64,000 nt of DNA from Coffea arabica. Lineage: Eukaryota > Streptophyta > Magnoliopsida > Gentianales > Rubiaceae. This document shows positions 1-9,527 of the stretch, one piece after another (position 1 is the first letter of the stretch; each line of letters begins with the position of its first letter). Location: assembly GCF_036785885.1 (NCBI RefSeq), contig NC_092320.1, positions 22,383,557 through 22,447,556 of the forward strand, written 5' to 3'. The notes beneath the pieces were generated by a model. That model was not told the DNA's origin and did not search any database. It saw only the letters and a list, made by a program, of their open reading frames with translations. The translations under genes and the position numbers were made by a program.

Positions 1-30
1 TTAGTATTTATATCTTATTCTATGCATAGG

Positions 31-63
<33 letters not shown>

Positions 64-162
64 TTATTTATTTATTGAACCCCGGTTGAACCGGTCCGAC
101 CGGTTGAACCTCGACCCTTTCACCTCACCGGTTCGATTGACGGTTCGGGTTTGAAAACATTG
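1..162 (-). mobile_element. hAT-type MITE, cut by the window edge
   Basis: Read on the minus strand, this begins with CAATGTTTTCAAACC and continues with runs of ACCGGTT-type motifs and a TA-rich stretch. It closely matches the first ~160 bp of the complete element at 30155-31153, down to the AAGGGTCGAGGTTCAACC segment. The other end lies left of the window, so its target duplication cannot be checked. It is non-coding. Confidence 0.75.
31..76. repeat. TG/TA/TTTA microsatellite
   Basis: A short (TG)n run, then about 11 TA units, then TTTA units. It lies inside the MITE fragment, at the place where the related element at 30155 also has a TA-rich stretch. Confidence 0.85.
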
Positions 163-228
163 ACTGTCTGTGATAGCTAGACACTTCAAGCATGTTTTGG
201 TGTTTTGTTGTTTGGGTTTCTGAGGATG

Positions 229-261
229 TTCACCTCGGCCATCCCGAGTGGCCGAGGTGAA
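229..261. promoter_or_regulatory. Perfect 13-bp inverted repeat at the LTR start
   Basis: Arms TTCACCTCGGCCA and TGGCCGAGGTGAA are separated by 7 nt and begin eight bases into the LTR. The repeat is intact in the 3' LTR at 9536-9568. Each arm contains the 8-mer CACCTCGG, which is scattered through the whole element. The function is unknown. It could be a protein site in the LTR U3 region or a transcript hairpin. Confidence 0.7.
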
Positions 262-594
262 CTCACCTCGTCCCTCATCGGAGCTCATCCGTGTCCCGGG
301 CATCATCCCTGAGCTCGGCCTCGGCCGTTTCCCTAGCCTATTGTGTAGCTGACCTCGGCACCCCCACCTCAGCTGCACGCTGATGATGTCAAACCATCTG
401 ACATCACCCAGAACCAGTGCTTTATCTGAAAAGCACTGGAGGCACTTAATGGCACCTGCACAATACTCCCCGTCATCATGCTCAGGCAGCTACAGTGTCA
501 GAGTCAGACCTCCTGACACGGGACAGAGCCGTAATGACCAGAGGGTGGGTCCCACCAGCATAAGCCCTCCGCTCTGTCCTCTACTCTACTCTTC

Positions 595-602
595 TATAAA
601 TA
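595..602 (+). promoter_or_regulatory. TATA box of the 5' LTR
   Basis: TATAAATA in a C/T-rich setting, 230 bp before the LTR end. The same box is at 9902-9909 in the 3' LTR. This is the likely promoter for the genomic transcript. Confidence 0.7.
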
Positions 603-827
603 CCTCACTCACACTCCCAACAAGTAAGCCTACACTGTTCATTAACTCATATTCTCATTATTCTCGTTCTCATACTAACTTGATCGTCGGAGTGATCCCA
701 GGGGAGAAGCCCCGCCATTCACTTCGGACAAGGAGGTTGACTTCGGACACAGGAGTTCACCTCACTTCATCTCAGAGAGGACTGATTTAGGTCGGCCCAT
801 TTACCCACCAAAAATCACCTCTTCAAT

Positions 828-846
828 TGGCGCCGTCTGTGGGAAC
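828..846 (+). other. Primer binding site
   Basis: TGGCGCCGTCTGTGGGAAC begins two bases after the 5' LTR. TGGCGCC is the complement of a tRNA 3' end with CCA. Plant gypsy elements often use tRNA-Asp here, but the second half does not clearly match, so the exact tRNA is uncertain. The gag start codon follows only ~20 nt later. Confidence 0.8.
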
Positions 847-864
847 GAGACTACTATTACTAAA

Positions 865-3800
865 ATGAGATCCACGCGCTCCAGAAGTGGTCGAGTTCCC
901 TCAACTGGGGCTGGGCAGACCTCGGGAGCCCAGCAAGATCGCATTTCTGAAGAGCAAGGGTCCCCGAGGACCCAGCCTAACAACGAGGAGGCCATCGCCA
1001 AGATGGCCGAGTTCGTATCACACAACCCTACCATTTTTGAGGAGCTAGGAAGGTACCTCAAAAGACAGGGGAAAGAAAAGGCCGAGTCCTCCAAGAGGAG
1101 GCCGACGAAGTCCCCTGAGGTACCTTCGGGTGAAGACTCAGATGAGGGGCGACTCTCTCGGAGTACCTCCAGGCGCGCCTCCTCCAAGGCGACGTCTAAA
1201 CTTGCCTCCATCTCCCGGGCGTTTTCTCGGGGACTGTTGGGGAAACGAGCTGAGGACCCACCTCGGCGCCCCGGGGGCCTAACTTCTGACTACATGAGGG
1301 CTCCGCCCTTTACTGATGACATCAATGGGGAGATGGTACCCCCGAACTTCAAGCTTCCAAATTTGCCCACCTATGACGGCCGAGGTGACCCCGAGAATCA
1401 CCTCCGCGCCTTCATCTCTGCATTCCGACTCTACTGCGTCCCCGACGCTGTGATCTGCCGAGCTTTCCCCATCTTCCTACATGGAACTGCCCGGAAGTGG
1501 TTCTGGAGTCTGGAACCAGGGAGCATTTCCTCTCTGGACGAGCTGATAGACCGGTTCATCCACCGCTTTGTATCATCCCGACCAATCACCAAGACTTCAG
1601 CTTACCTCTTGAACCTGCAACAGGGTCAGGGCGAGTCCCTTCGCTCGTATGCTCAAAGGTTCAATGATGAGAATGTGCAGATACCTGATCAGAACGAGCA
1701 GGTAACCCTCGCCGCCTTCACCAATGTGTTGGTGGCAGGGACTTTTAATACCGAAATCCATCGGGATTACCCCCGTACACTTCGGGAACTCTGGGACAGA
1801 GTGGACCAGGGAATCCGAAGTGAGGATGTAAACCGCATGAAGCGAGAGGCCCAAGCCTCTCGTACGGGGCAAAATCCCCGGAGGAGAGACACCAGCCGAG
1901 GTGAACCCGGCCCAAGTGGCACTTCAAACCAACTCCGAGACCGCCGGAGTGTCTTTGATCGAATAGTGAAAGGGAGATCGTCCACCTCGGACGCCGAGCT
2001 GACCCCGCTCAATTCTAGTCGGTCTCACGTCTTGGCGGTGATGAGGCAAAATCACCTCGGCCGAACACCTCCTGAAATCCCTTGGAGGAGAGATAAGAGG
2101 AACTCCAACCTCTACTGCGCCTACCACCGAGACGTTGGGCACGAGACTGAAGATTGCAACGATCTGAAACGAGAGATCGAAAACCTGATCCGACAAGGAT
2201 ACCTGAAGCAGTTCATCCGCAAAGACGGAAGCTTCAACCGAAGTGCCTCCCACCGGGAGAGCCGAGGTCCTCGCCGAGAGGACAGGCGGGACACCAAGCT
2301 TAATTGCCGAGATCCTGAGAACCACAAGGGGGATCAGATGCCTCCACGTGACGGATCACCAGGCTACGGCCCAAACATAGCCGGGGTGATCAACACCATC
2401 TCAGGTGGGCCCACGGGAGGAGACAGCCAGAACTCCCGAAAGCGGACCTACCGCCAAGCCGGCATGGATGTGGCCGAGCCGAGCTCGAGACTGTCCGAGG
2501 TGATAACCTATGGTCCCCGTGACCCTGTCCCCGCCGCCTCCAGCAATCACGAGACCCTAGTGATTGAGGTCCTCACAAATAACTATATAGTCAAAAAGGT
2601 CTACGTTGACCCCGGAAGCTCGGTAGACGTCATGTACTACCGAACTTTCGAGAGTTTGAAGTTGACCCGGGAGCAACTCACTCCGGTCAGAACTCCCCTT
2701 GTCGGCTTCGGGGGACACGTCGTCCACCCGAAGGGCATGGTGAATTTAATGGTGACTATCGGGCGTCATCCCCGTTACCGAACTGTGCCTGTCAGCTTTG
2801 CAGTGGTCAAAGCGGACTCTCCTTACAACATGCTGATAGGCCGGCCCACGCTCAATGCCTTGAGAGCCGTATATTCCACCTACCACTTGAGTTTCAAGTT
2901 TCCAACACCAGAGGGTGTGGCCGAGGTGAGCAGCGACGTGGGCGCCGCCCGAGAATGCTACCTCGCCACCATCCAAGCTGCAGTCGGACCTCAGCCCCCG
3001 CCGAGGTCAGAAGAAAAGAGGCCGGCTGTCCTCTCCATAGACTGCATCGACCCTCAGAAGGCAGGAGAGCCCAATAGGCTTGAGCCTGGGGATGAGGTGG
3101 AACTAGTGGTCTTGGATGAAGTGAACTCTGACCAAGTGGTCCAAGTAGGGGTCGGACTCCCCTCACCCCTGAAAGAAGAAATGATCTCCCTGATCAAGGA
3201 CCACCGGGACATCTTCGCGTGGTCCGCAGATGAAGTAGTCGGAGTGCCACCCGAGCTCATGACTCACCAACTCAACGTTAACCCACAGGCCCGACCTGTG
3301 CGGCAGAAGCGAAGGCACTTCGGCCCCGAACGTAGCAAGGCCATCTCGGATGAAGTCGACAAGCTCTTGCCGGCTAAAATGATCCACGAGATCCAATATC
3401 CCACCTGGCTGTCCAACCCAGTTATGGTTAAAAAGGACACCGGTGGATGGAGAATGTGTGTAGACTTCACCGACCTCAACAAGGCCTGCCCCAAAGATTG
3501 CTATCCCCTGCCAAGGATAGACGCCCTCGTCGACTCGGCGATGGGGTATGAAGTCCTCTGTTTCCTAAATGCCTTCAAAGGGTATCATCAAATAGGAATG
3601 AATGAAGAGGACCAAGAGAAAACGGCGTTCTACACCGACCAAGGTACTTATTGTTACACTACTATGCCCTTCGGGCTAAAGAACGCCGGGGCGACCTACC
3701 AAAAGCTGATCAACCGACTCTTCAAGAATCAGATCGACCGCAATGTGGAGGCCTACGTGGACGACATCCTCGTCAAAAGTCTCGCCACTTCATCCTTCCT

Positions 3801-5499
3801 GTCAGACTTGAGGAAAGTCTTCGGGGTCCTGCGAGACTCGAGGATGAAGCTGAATCCCAAGAAGTGCGTCTTCGGCGTCACCTCGGGAAAATTCTTGGGG
3901 TATCTGGTTTCCCACCGGGGAATCGAGGCCAACCCCGACAAAATCAAGGCCATTCAGGACATGTCCCCACCTCCGAACATCCGAGAAGTCCAAAGATTGA
4001 ATGGACGCCTGGCCGCGCTGAATCGCTTCCTGTCCCAATCCGCCGAGAAAGCTCTGCCCTTCTTTAAGGTGCTAAAAAAGGCTGACCAGTTCGCCTGGAC
4101 TGAGGAGTGTCAGGCTGCTTTCGACCAGCTGAAGCAGTACTTGCATCATCTACTTACCCTTGCTTCACCTCGGCCCGAGGAAAAGCTCTACCTCTACCTC
4201 TCTGCAGCCGACGAGGCTGTCAGCGCTGTGCTCATCCGAGATGAGGGCACCCAAGTGCCGGTCTACTACGTCAGCCGAGCTCTTCGCGGGCCGGAGACTC
4301 GATACACTCAGGTGGAGAAACTGGTGCTGGGACTAGTCCACGCCGCTCGGCGGTTGAAACCCTACTTCTTAGCCCATCCTATCTCGGTCAGGACTGACCA
4401 GCCTATTCGGCAAATATTGGTGCGACCCGAAACTTCTGGTCGCCTCACCAAGTGGGCTGTCGAATTGGGAGAATATGACTTGTCCTACGAGCCACGCACC
4501 GCCATAAAAGCTCAAGCTTTGGCTGACTTCCTTGCTGAGCTCACCTTCACGGAAGGTCCGGAGTCCACCTCAGCCTTAGCCGAGGTGTCCACCTCATTCC
4601 TGTGGACATTGTATGTCGATGGATCCTCTAATGGAGACGGCTGTGGAGCCGGACTGCTCCTGGAAGGACCTCAGGGGGAGGTGTGCTCGTACGCCCTCCG
4701 TTTTGACTTCCCGGCCACCAACAATGAAGCCGAGTACGAGGCTCTAATCGCTGGACTCCAGCTAGCCCGCAAGCTCGGCGCCCAACAAATCCACGTCCGC
4801 AGTGACTCCCAACTCGTGGTACGCCAAGTTCTCGGTGAATACGAGGCTAAGGATGAGACCATGCAAAGGTACCTCTCCAAAGTTCACCAACTCACCGCAT
4901 ACTTCAAGTCATTCGAAATCCAAAAAATCCCCCGGTCCCAGAATAAGCGAGCCGACGCCTTATCCTGGCTGGCCTCCACTTCATTCTCTGACCTCAACAA
5001 AACGGTCTTAGTGGAAGTTCTGAGTGAACCCGGATATGTGGAAGAGATGGCCTGCCCCGTGCACTCCGAAGATATTTGGATGACCCCGTTCATCCTCTTC
5101 TTGAGTCAGGGAACACTCCCTGAAGACCGAGCCGAGGCGAGAAGAATACAACGCAAGGCGGCTCGGTACGCTCTCCGCGATGGAGAACTATACAAACGCT
5201 CTTACCTCGGCCCATGGCTGAGGTGTGTCACTCCCGAGGCCGGACGTCATGTCCTCCACGAGATCCACGAAGGCCTGTGCGGAGCTCACGTCGGCCACAG
5301 GATGTTAGCCAAGAAGACTATGCTCCTTGGATATTTCTGGCCGTCACTTCGGCAAGACTCCCAGGACCTCGTTCTCGGCTGCCCTTCCTGCCAAGTCCAC
5401 GCACCCGAGCACCACCAGCCTTCCAACTTCATGGTCCCCATCACTTCACCCTGGCCGTTTGAGCAATGGGGGACAGACATCATAGGTCCTTTCCCTTAA
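865..5499 (+). CDS. Gag-pol polyprotein, ending at an in-frame stop in integrase
   Basis: This frame encodes most of the replication proteins of the retrotransposon. Domains by residue: gag ~165-315, a Cys/His knuckle at ~416-431 (Y-C-A-Y-H ... G-H ... C), an aspartic protease with DPGSS at ~581, reverse transcriptase ~808-1030 with YVDD at ~964, a first RNase H ~1075-1230, a second Asp/Glu-type RNase H ~1249-1370, and the integrase zinc region ~1460-1510. The frame stops at TAA (5497-5499), just after the first catalytic Asp of integrase (WGTD), and the same frame reopens at once. In reverse transcriptase motif A, the usual Asp of the L-D-A-F type motif is Asn (AAT at 3568-3570, residue 902), which should remove activity. 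The start is the first ATG after the primer site. Confidence 0.93.
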   Translation: MRSTRSRSGRVPSTGAGQTSGAQQDRISEEQGSPRTQPNNEEAIAKMAEFVSHNPTIFEELGRYLKRQGKEKAESSKRRPTKSPEVPSGEDSDEGRLSRSTSRRASSKATSKLASISRAFSRGLLGKRAEDPPRRPGGLTSDYMRAPPFTDDINGEMVPPNFKLPNLPTYDGRGDPENHLRAFISAFRLYCVPDAVICRAFPIFLHGTARKWFWSLEPGSISSLDELIDRFIHRFVSSRPITKTSAYLLNLQQGQGESLRSYAQRFNDENVQIPDQNEQVTLAAFTNVLVAGTFNTEIHRDYPRTLRELWDRVDQGIRSEDVNRMKREAQASRTGQNPRRRDTSRGEPGPSGTSNQLRDRRSVFDRIVKGRSSTSDAELTPLNSSRSHVLAVMRQNHLGRTPPEIPWRRDKRNSNLYCAYHRDVGHETEDCNDLKREIENLIRQGYLKQFIRKDGSFNRSASHRESRGPRREDRRDTKLNCRDPENHKGDQMPPRDGSPGYGPNIAGVINTISGGPTGGDSQNSRKRTYRQAGMDVAEPSSRLSEVITYGPRDPVPAASSNHETLVIEVLTNNYIVKKVYVDPGSSVDVMYYRTFESLKLTREQLTPVRTPLVGFGGHVVHPKGMVNLMVTIGRHPRYRTVPVSFAVVKADSPYNMLIGRPTLNALRAVYSTYHLSFKFPTPEGVAEVSSDVGAARECYLATIQAAVGPQPPPRSEEKRPAVLSIDCIDPQKAGEPNRLEPGDEVELVVLDEVNSDQVVQVGVGLPSPLKEEMISLIKDHRDIFAWSADEVVGVPPELMTHQLNVNPQARPVRQKRRHFGPERSKAISDEVDKLLPAKMIHEIQYPTWLSNPVMVKKDTGGWRMCVDFTDLNKACPKDCYPLPRIDALVDSAMGYEVLCFLNAFKGYHQIGMNEEDQEKTAFYTDQGTYCYTTMPFGLKNAGATYQKLINRLFKNQIDRNVEAYVDDILVKSLATSSFLSDLRKVFGVLRDSRMKLNPKKCVFGVTSGKFLGYLVSHRGIEANPDKIKAIQDMSPPPNIREVQRLNGRLAALNRFLSQSAEKALPFFKVLKKADQFAWTEECQAAFDQLKQYLHHLLTLASPRPEEKLYLYLSAADEAVSAVLIRDEGTQVPVYYVSRALRGPETRYTQVEKLVLGLVHAARRLKPYFLAHPISVRTDQPIRQILVRPETSGRLTKWAVELGEYDLSYEPRTAIKAQALADFLAELTFTEGPESTSALAEVSTSFLWTLYVDGSSNGDGCGAGLLLEGPQGEVCSYALRFDFPATNNEAEYEALIAGLQLARKLGAQQIHVRSDSQLVVRQVLGEYEAKDETMQRYLSKVHQLTAYFKSFEIQKIPRSQNKRADALSWLASTSFSDLNKTVLVEVLSEPGYVEEMACPVHSEDIWMTPFILFLSQGTLPEDRAEARRIQRKAARYALRDGELYKRSYLGPWLRCVTPEAGRHVLHEIHEGLCGAHVGHRMLAKKTMLLGYFWPSLRQDSQDLVLGCPSCQVHAPEHHQPSNFMVPITSPWPFEQWGTDIIGPFP

Positions 5500-6309
5500 G
5501 CCGTCGGGGGTTATACCTTCCTAGTGACCGCTGTGGACTACTTCACTAAGTGGGTCGAGGCCGAGCCACTTCGGATCATCTCGGGGCTGGCCATTCAAAA
5601 GTTCTTTTGGAAATGCATTGTCTGCCGCTTCGGCATACCTCAGATCATCATCTCGGACAATGGGAGACAATTTGCCGAGAACCCGTTCAAGACTTGGTGC
5701 GAGAACCTCGGCATCAAACAACACTTCACTTCGGTAGGCCACCCTCAGGCCAATGGTCAAGCAGAAAACTTCAACCAAACTCTCCTGCATGGTCTCAGGA
5801 CCCGACTACACCGAGTTGGGTCATCTTGGGTGGAGGAATTCCCCAGTGTCTTGTGGTCGTATCGGACCACGCCGAGGTCAGCGACGCAAGAGACCCCATT
5901 CTCCCTGACCTACGGTGCCGAGGCTGTCATCCCGGCTGAGATCCTTACCCCCAACCCTCGGCTGGCAGTCTATGCCGCCGAGGTGAACGACGAAGAGAGG
6001 TTGCTGGACCTCGACCTCGTCGAAGAGCGAAGGGAGCTCGCCTCAGCCCGGATAGCTTCATACAAGAACACACTGGCACACTATTACAATGCCCGTGTCA
6101 GACATCGTAGATTCCGTCCTGGAGACTTGGTTCTCAAAAAAAATTCAGTCAGCCGAGCTGAACCGCAAGGGAAATTATGCCCGAAATGGGAAGGCCCTTA
6201 CCGAGTTGTGGAATCTGACCCTAAGGGGTATTGTAAACTGAGTTACCGAGATGGCTCATTAGTGCCGAGGTCTTGGCACGCCGAGAACCTTAGGTTGTAT
6301 TATGCTTGA
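5500..6309 (+). pseudogene. Integrase core and C-terminus, cut off by the upstream stop
   Basis: In frame with gag-pol, directly after the TAA at 5497. It holds the rest of the integrase core: the Asp in SDNGRQF, the catalytic Glu in GQAENFNQ, then FSLTYGAEAVIP and the conserved C-terminal GDLVLKK and WEGPYRV stretches. It ends at TGA, 6307-6309. The stop lies inside the catalytic core, so a functional integrase needs read-through or another copy in trans. No chromodomain is seen, as expected for Tat elements. The segment has no start codon of its own at the break. Confidence 0.9.
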
Positions 6310-6537
6310 AGTTGTGACTTCATTCAGTTATTTCATCAAAGTTGATTTCAGCTATTTAGTTATTTTTCAACAATATGATGCCCAACATCCGTTATTAAAA
6401 AATAAGGGGGACAAACAAGGGATGAAGTCAAAGCAAGAAACAAAAAACGCTGAGATGAGAAGAGAAAGGCTTTCATTCAATAGAAAAGAGTGCTACAAAA
6501 ATACAAGGCTGAGGTCCGAATGCTACTAAGCACTCTC
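6310..6537 (+). other. AT-rich spacer after pol
   Basis: Non-coding. It includes a purine run (AATAAGGGGGACAAACAAGG, from about 6401) that could act as a second polypurine tract. It separates pol from the 3' end of the antisense gene. Confidence 0.5.
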
Positions 6538-6843
6538 CACCTCGGCCACCCCCTAAAGCCTATGAGCCTAGACCCCCGTCTCGACTCCATCCCCGGTCTT
6601 GGCTCCCTCCTGGGCAGCCTTCTCTTCGGCCTCTTTTCCGCCGGGGTGTTCATCTCCAGGCTCTTTGCCGGTGTCCCCTCCGACTTCGTCCACCTCGGCC
6701 ACCCCCTAAAGCCTATGAGCCTAGACCCCCGTCTCGACTCCATCCCCGGTCTTGGCTCCCTCCTGGGCAGCCTTCTTTTCGGCCTCTTTTCCGCCGGGGT
6801 GTTCATCTTCAGGCTCTTTGCCGGTGTCCCCTCCGACTTCGTC
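6538..6843. repeat. Two tandem 153-bp units at the antisense gene's 3' end
   Basis: Units 6538-6690 and 6691-6843 differ at about two positions. 153 bp is 51 codons, so the duplication keeps frame. The antisense stop (6721-6723) lies in the second unit, leaving the first unit as extra sequence past the stop. The near identity means the duplication is recent. Confidence 0.9.
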
Positions 6844-9180
6844 CCCCCCGGCTTCGTCTCCCTCAGCTTCCTCTACTTCCACCTCCTCGAACACGTCGTC
6901 GAGTTCGGACAGCCATTTGTTGAACTCGGCCTGGACCTCGGCCAGGTTCCTTCCAGCTTGGAGGCCCTCAGCCATCCGGTCGCACAACTCCTTGGAGTCC
7001 TCGTTGTAACTGGCATGATTTTTCAGAGACTCCAAGGCTTCGGGAGAGAGATGAGCTGCAGCCTCGTCTATGGCTGATGTGAAGCCAAACATGAAGTTCG
7101 GCGTGAGCAGTTGGCCGAGATCCCTGGTGAAGGCCTCAGACCTCCGGAATGCGTCCACGGCCGATGCTCCAGCACTGTCAAGGGCTTGCTGGTGGGACTT
7201 CTTCGCCTCGTCCCCCCTCTTCTGCTCTTCTTCGAGAGCCGATCTGAGACTGTTGACAGTAGCCACGGCCTCCTCATCCTTCACCTCGGCCTCCTTAAGC
7301 CGCCTTTCAAGCTCGGCCTTCTCAGACTCGGACACCGCCAGTTTTTTTTCCAACTTGGAGATCTGGTTCTGTAGCTTGCCGGTGTCCTGCTCATCGACCA
7401 GAGCACAATATCGGTGTGTCATCTCGGCCGCGAAGGCTGAGGTGGAAGCCGTGGTCACCATAAGGCTTTGCACCAGCTCAGCTGGGGAAAGCTTCTTCAT
7501 GAACTCCAAATCCCTGGGCAAGGGGGAGTGCATGACTAGTTCTCGGGCAACCCGAGGATTCTGGCACCTGTCATTGAGCGAAATCTTCCAGTCCGGACAC
7601 CAATGCCCGCCGGGGTGCGTCTTATCTTCCCCGGGAAACACCGGGGGGCTATGGAAACGATTCCATAGCGAGGTCCCCGAAACTGGATTGACCGGAGCCT
7701 TTAACTGCTTGCCTCGGCCATGAGGAGGCGGAAGTGCCGCGACGGCTCCAAAGGGCACCCCCTCTGGCACAGACGAGGTGGACCCAGTAGCCGCGGCGGC
7801 TGAGCTGCTTTGGCTTGCCGGGGTGGGAGTACTTTTGGCTGCCGAAGTCTGGATAGCCAATCCTGGTGACTTCTTCTTCTTCGGCGGAGGGGCCGACGTC
7901 TCGTCCGAGCTCTTCATCTTCTGCCTCTTGGCCACTTCGGACGAGCCAGAGACGACGAGGTCAGACAGTTTAGTCACTGCACAAGAAATAAATATTATCA
8001 TATGACTTAGCCAAAATGAAAAGAAAAGTCATGAAAGAAAATTACAAGGCTTCTCAAGTTCAGTGGAAAAGAAGGGAGCTTTGGTAGTATTGATCGCGGC
8101 TCGACTTATCCCCCCATCCACGAGCACGGCTTCGGGGTAATCATGGCTGAACAGCCGAAGTCCCGACTTCATCAACTTCTGGAAGGATTCCTCTTCGGCA
8201 TCCCCCGCCGAGGGGTCGGCTTTCGCCTTAATTGGCCTCCACCAAAAACCCCTCGGGAAGTCCACTCCGGACACGAAGAAGTAGTCGCGCTTCCAGTTCT
8301 TGATCGAGTTGGGAGCACCGATCACCAAATTCGGGATGGCATTGTTTCGATTGCCAACATAAAACCATCCTTTATCCGTCCCGTGCGCCTTGAGAGTATA
8401 GCATCGGCGGAAGAGGTCGACGGAGGGAGTCACCTCCTGATGTCGGCAAAGCATCTCGAACCCCACGATGATGCGGATCGCGTTCGGGGTGAGTTGGGTG
8501 ATCCTCACACCGAAGTGACGAAGCAAATCCCTGAGGAACCTCGACGTCGGCATCCTCAACCCGGCCTCCAGCTGTTGAATGTAGACGGCCACCATGCCGT
8601 AAGGGGGTTTCGCGGCTGTGTCATCCACCTCGGGCGGCAGAATTTCGTACCCCGGCCGGAATGGGTACTTGTTCACTACCTTCTGGGCCCTATCTCGTCC
8701 TACGCGACTCCTAAACTTCGGCATCTTGCCAAAGTCAATGTTGGCCACATCCTTAGGAGCAACGGGCTCCAATATGTTCTCATCGTGCGGAATCTCGACA
8801 CCGAGCTCCTCGTTATAGTCCACCACGGAACCCTCTTCGCTCATCTCAGACGACTCCAACTCTGAGGCTGTCTCTCCGACCCTCACCTCGGTCGACCCCT
8901 CTGAACTCGGTGTTGAACCCTCCGAGCTGGATGTCGTCGCTTCTTCCTCCGGATCCGGCCTCACCTCGGTCTGGTAGCCCGGTGTCACGGTCTCCTTGTG
9001 GGTTTTAGCCGTTTTGGCCATGAGTGAAAGACGAGATAAGAAAGAAAAGGGATACTTACTATTGTCTACGGAACTGGACGAAGTGGATGACTTCGGCTGT
9101 GACTTCGGCTGGCAGGATTGATCTCGGCAACAGACGTAAATTTGGCAAGTCCCAGGCAGAGGAAGAAAATGATGGGCCAT
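6721..9180 (-). CDS. Antisense gene of the retrotransposon, gypsy 'Transposase_28'-like, one intron
   Basis: Two long minus-strand frames join through a 69-bp GT-AG intron (8045 to 7977: donor GTAATT, acceptor TTGTGCAG). The phases match, and the joined frame is 796 codons long from ATG 9180. A TATA box at 9199-9206 would start transcription near or past that ATG, so the next ATG, 9021-9019, giving about 743 residues, is the likelier start. Exon 1 has an acidic Ser/Glu-rich N-terminus and then a globular domain (about 8730-8090) resembling the Pfam 'putative gypsy type transposon' family (PF04195). Exon 2 has a basic patch with PPPKKKK (nuclear signal-like), a coiled coil (about 7400-7180) and an acidic Glu/Asp/Gly tail. 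Antisense genes in this position are known in Tat elements. Their role is not established. Confidence 0.8.
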
Positions 9181-9198
9181 GCGGTGAAAAGGACCCCC

Positions 9199-9206
9199 TA
9201 TTTATA
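9199..9206 (-). promoter_or_regulatory. TATA box of the antisense gene
   Basis: Minus-strand TATAAATA followed by GGGG, 19-26 bp before the first ATG at 9180. The usual 25-35 bp TATA-to-start distance puts the transcript start near 9175-9170, so translation more likely begins at ATG 9021. Confidence 0.65.
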
Positions 9207-9510
9207 GGGGAGGGCCAGAACCCGAAGAGGCAGCCAGAATACGGAAAGGCGGCAACTCTTCGAATTCAAGATACTGAGTACCTGCTCTTCTGTCTCTCTC
9301 TCTCTTCATTAATGCCCCGTCCTTTCGGCTGACACCCACTGCACGAAACGTCCCACTACTTCACGACGCGACGGTTACCAGTGACCACGTCCTATCAACT
9401 GACTCGCCCACGTGTCGCGTCCCCGCATCTTCCGGAGCGGTTTCGGGACCTCGACTCTTCATGACTTCAGCACAAGGAAGCCTCGGCACCTCCCTTGCTC
9501 GGAGCATCCA

Positions 9511-9527
9511 AGGCTTGGGGGGCTTAT
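9511..9527 (+). other. Polypurine tract
   Basis: AGGCTTGGGGGGCTTAT directly before the 3' LTR. The G-rich run abutting the LTR TG is the usual primer site for plus-strand DNA synthesis. Confidence 0.8.

Larger units (their letters stand above)
221..825 (+). repeat. 5' LTR
   Basis: 605 bp, TGAGGATGTT to ATCACCTCTTCA. It matches 9528-10132 with seven substitutions and no gaps by eye. It opens with a strong inverted repeat (229-261) and holds a TATA box at 595-602. Long open frames within it (383-790, repeated at 9555-10097) follow the LTR copies and show no protein-like features. Confidence 0.95.

Noticed and set aside
801..5093. Many minus-strand and out-of-frame ORFs over gag-pol
   Set aside because: They are shadows of the gag-pol frame in GC-rich coding DNA and have no domain features.
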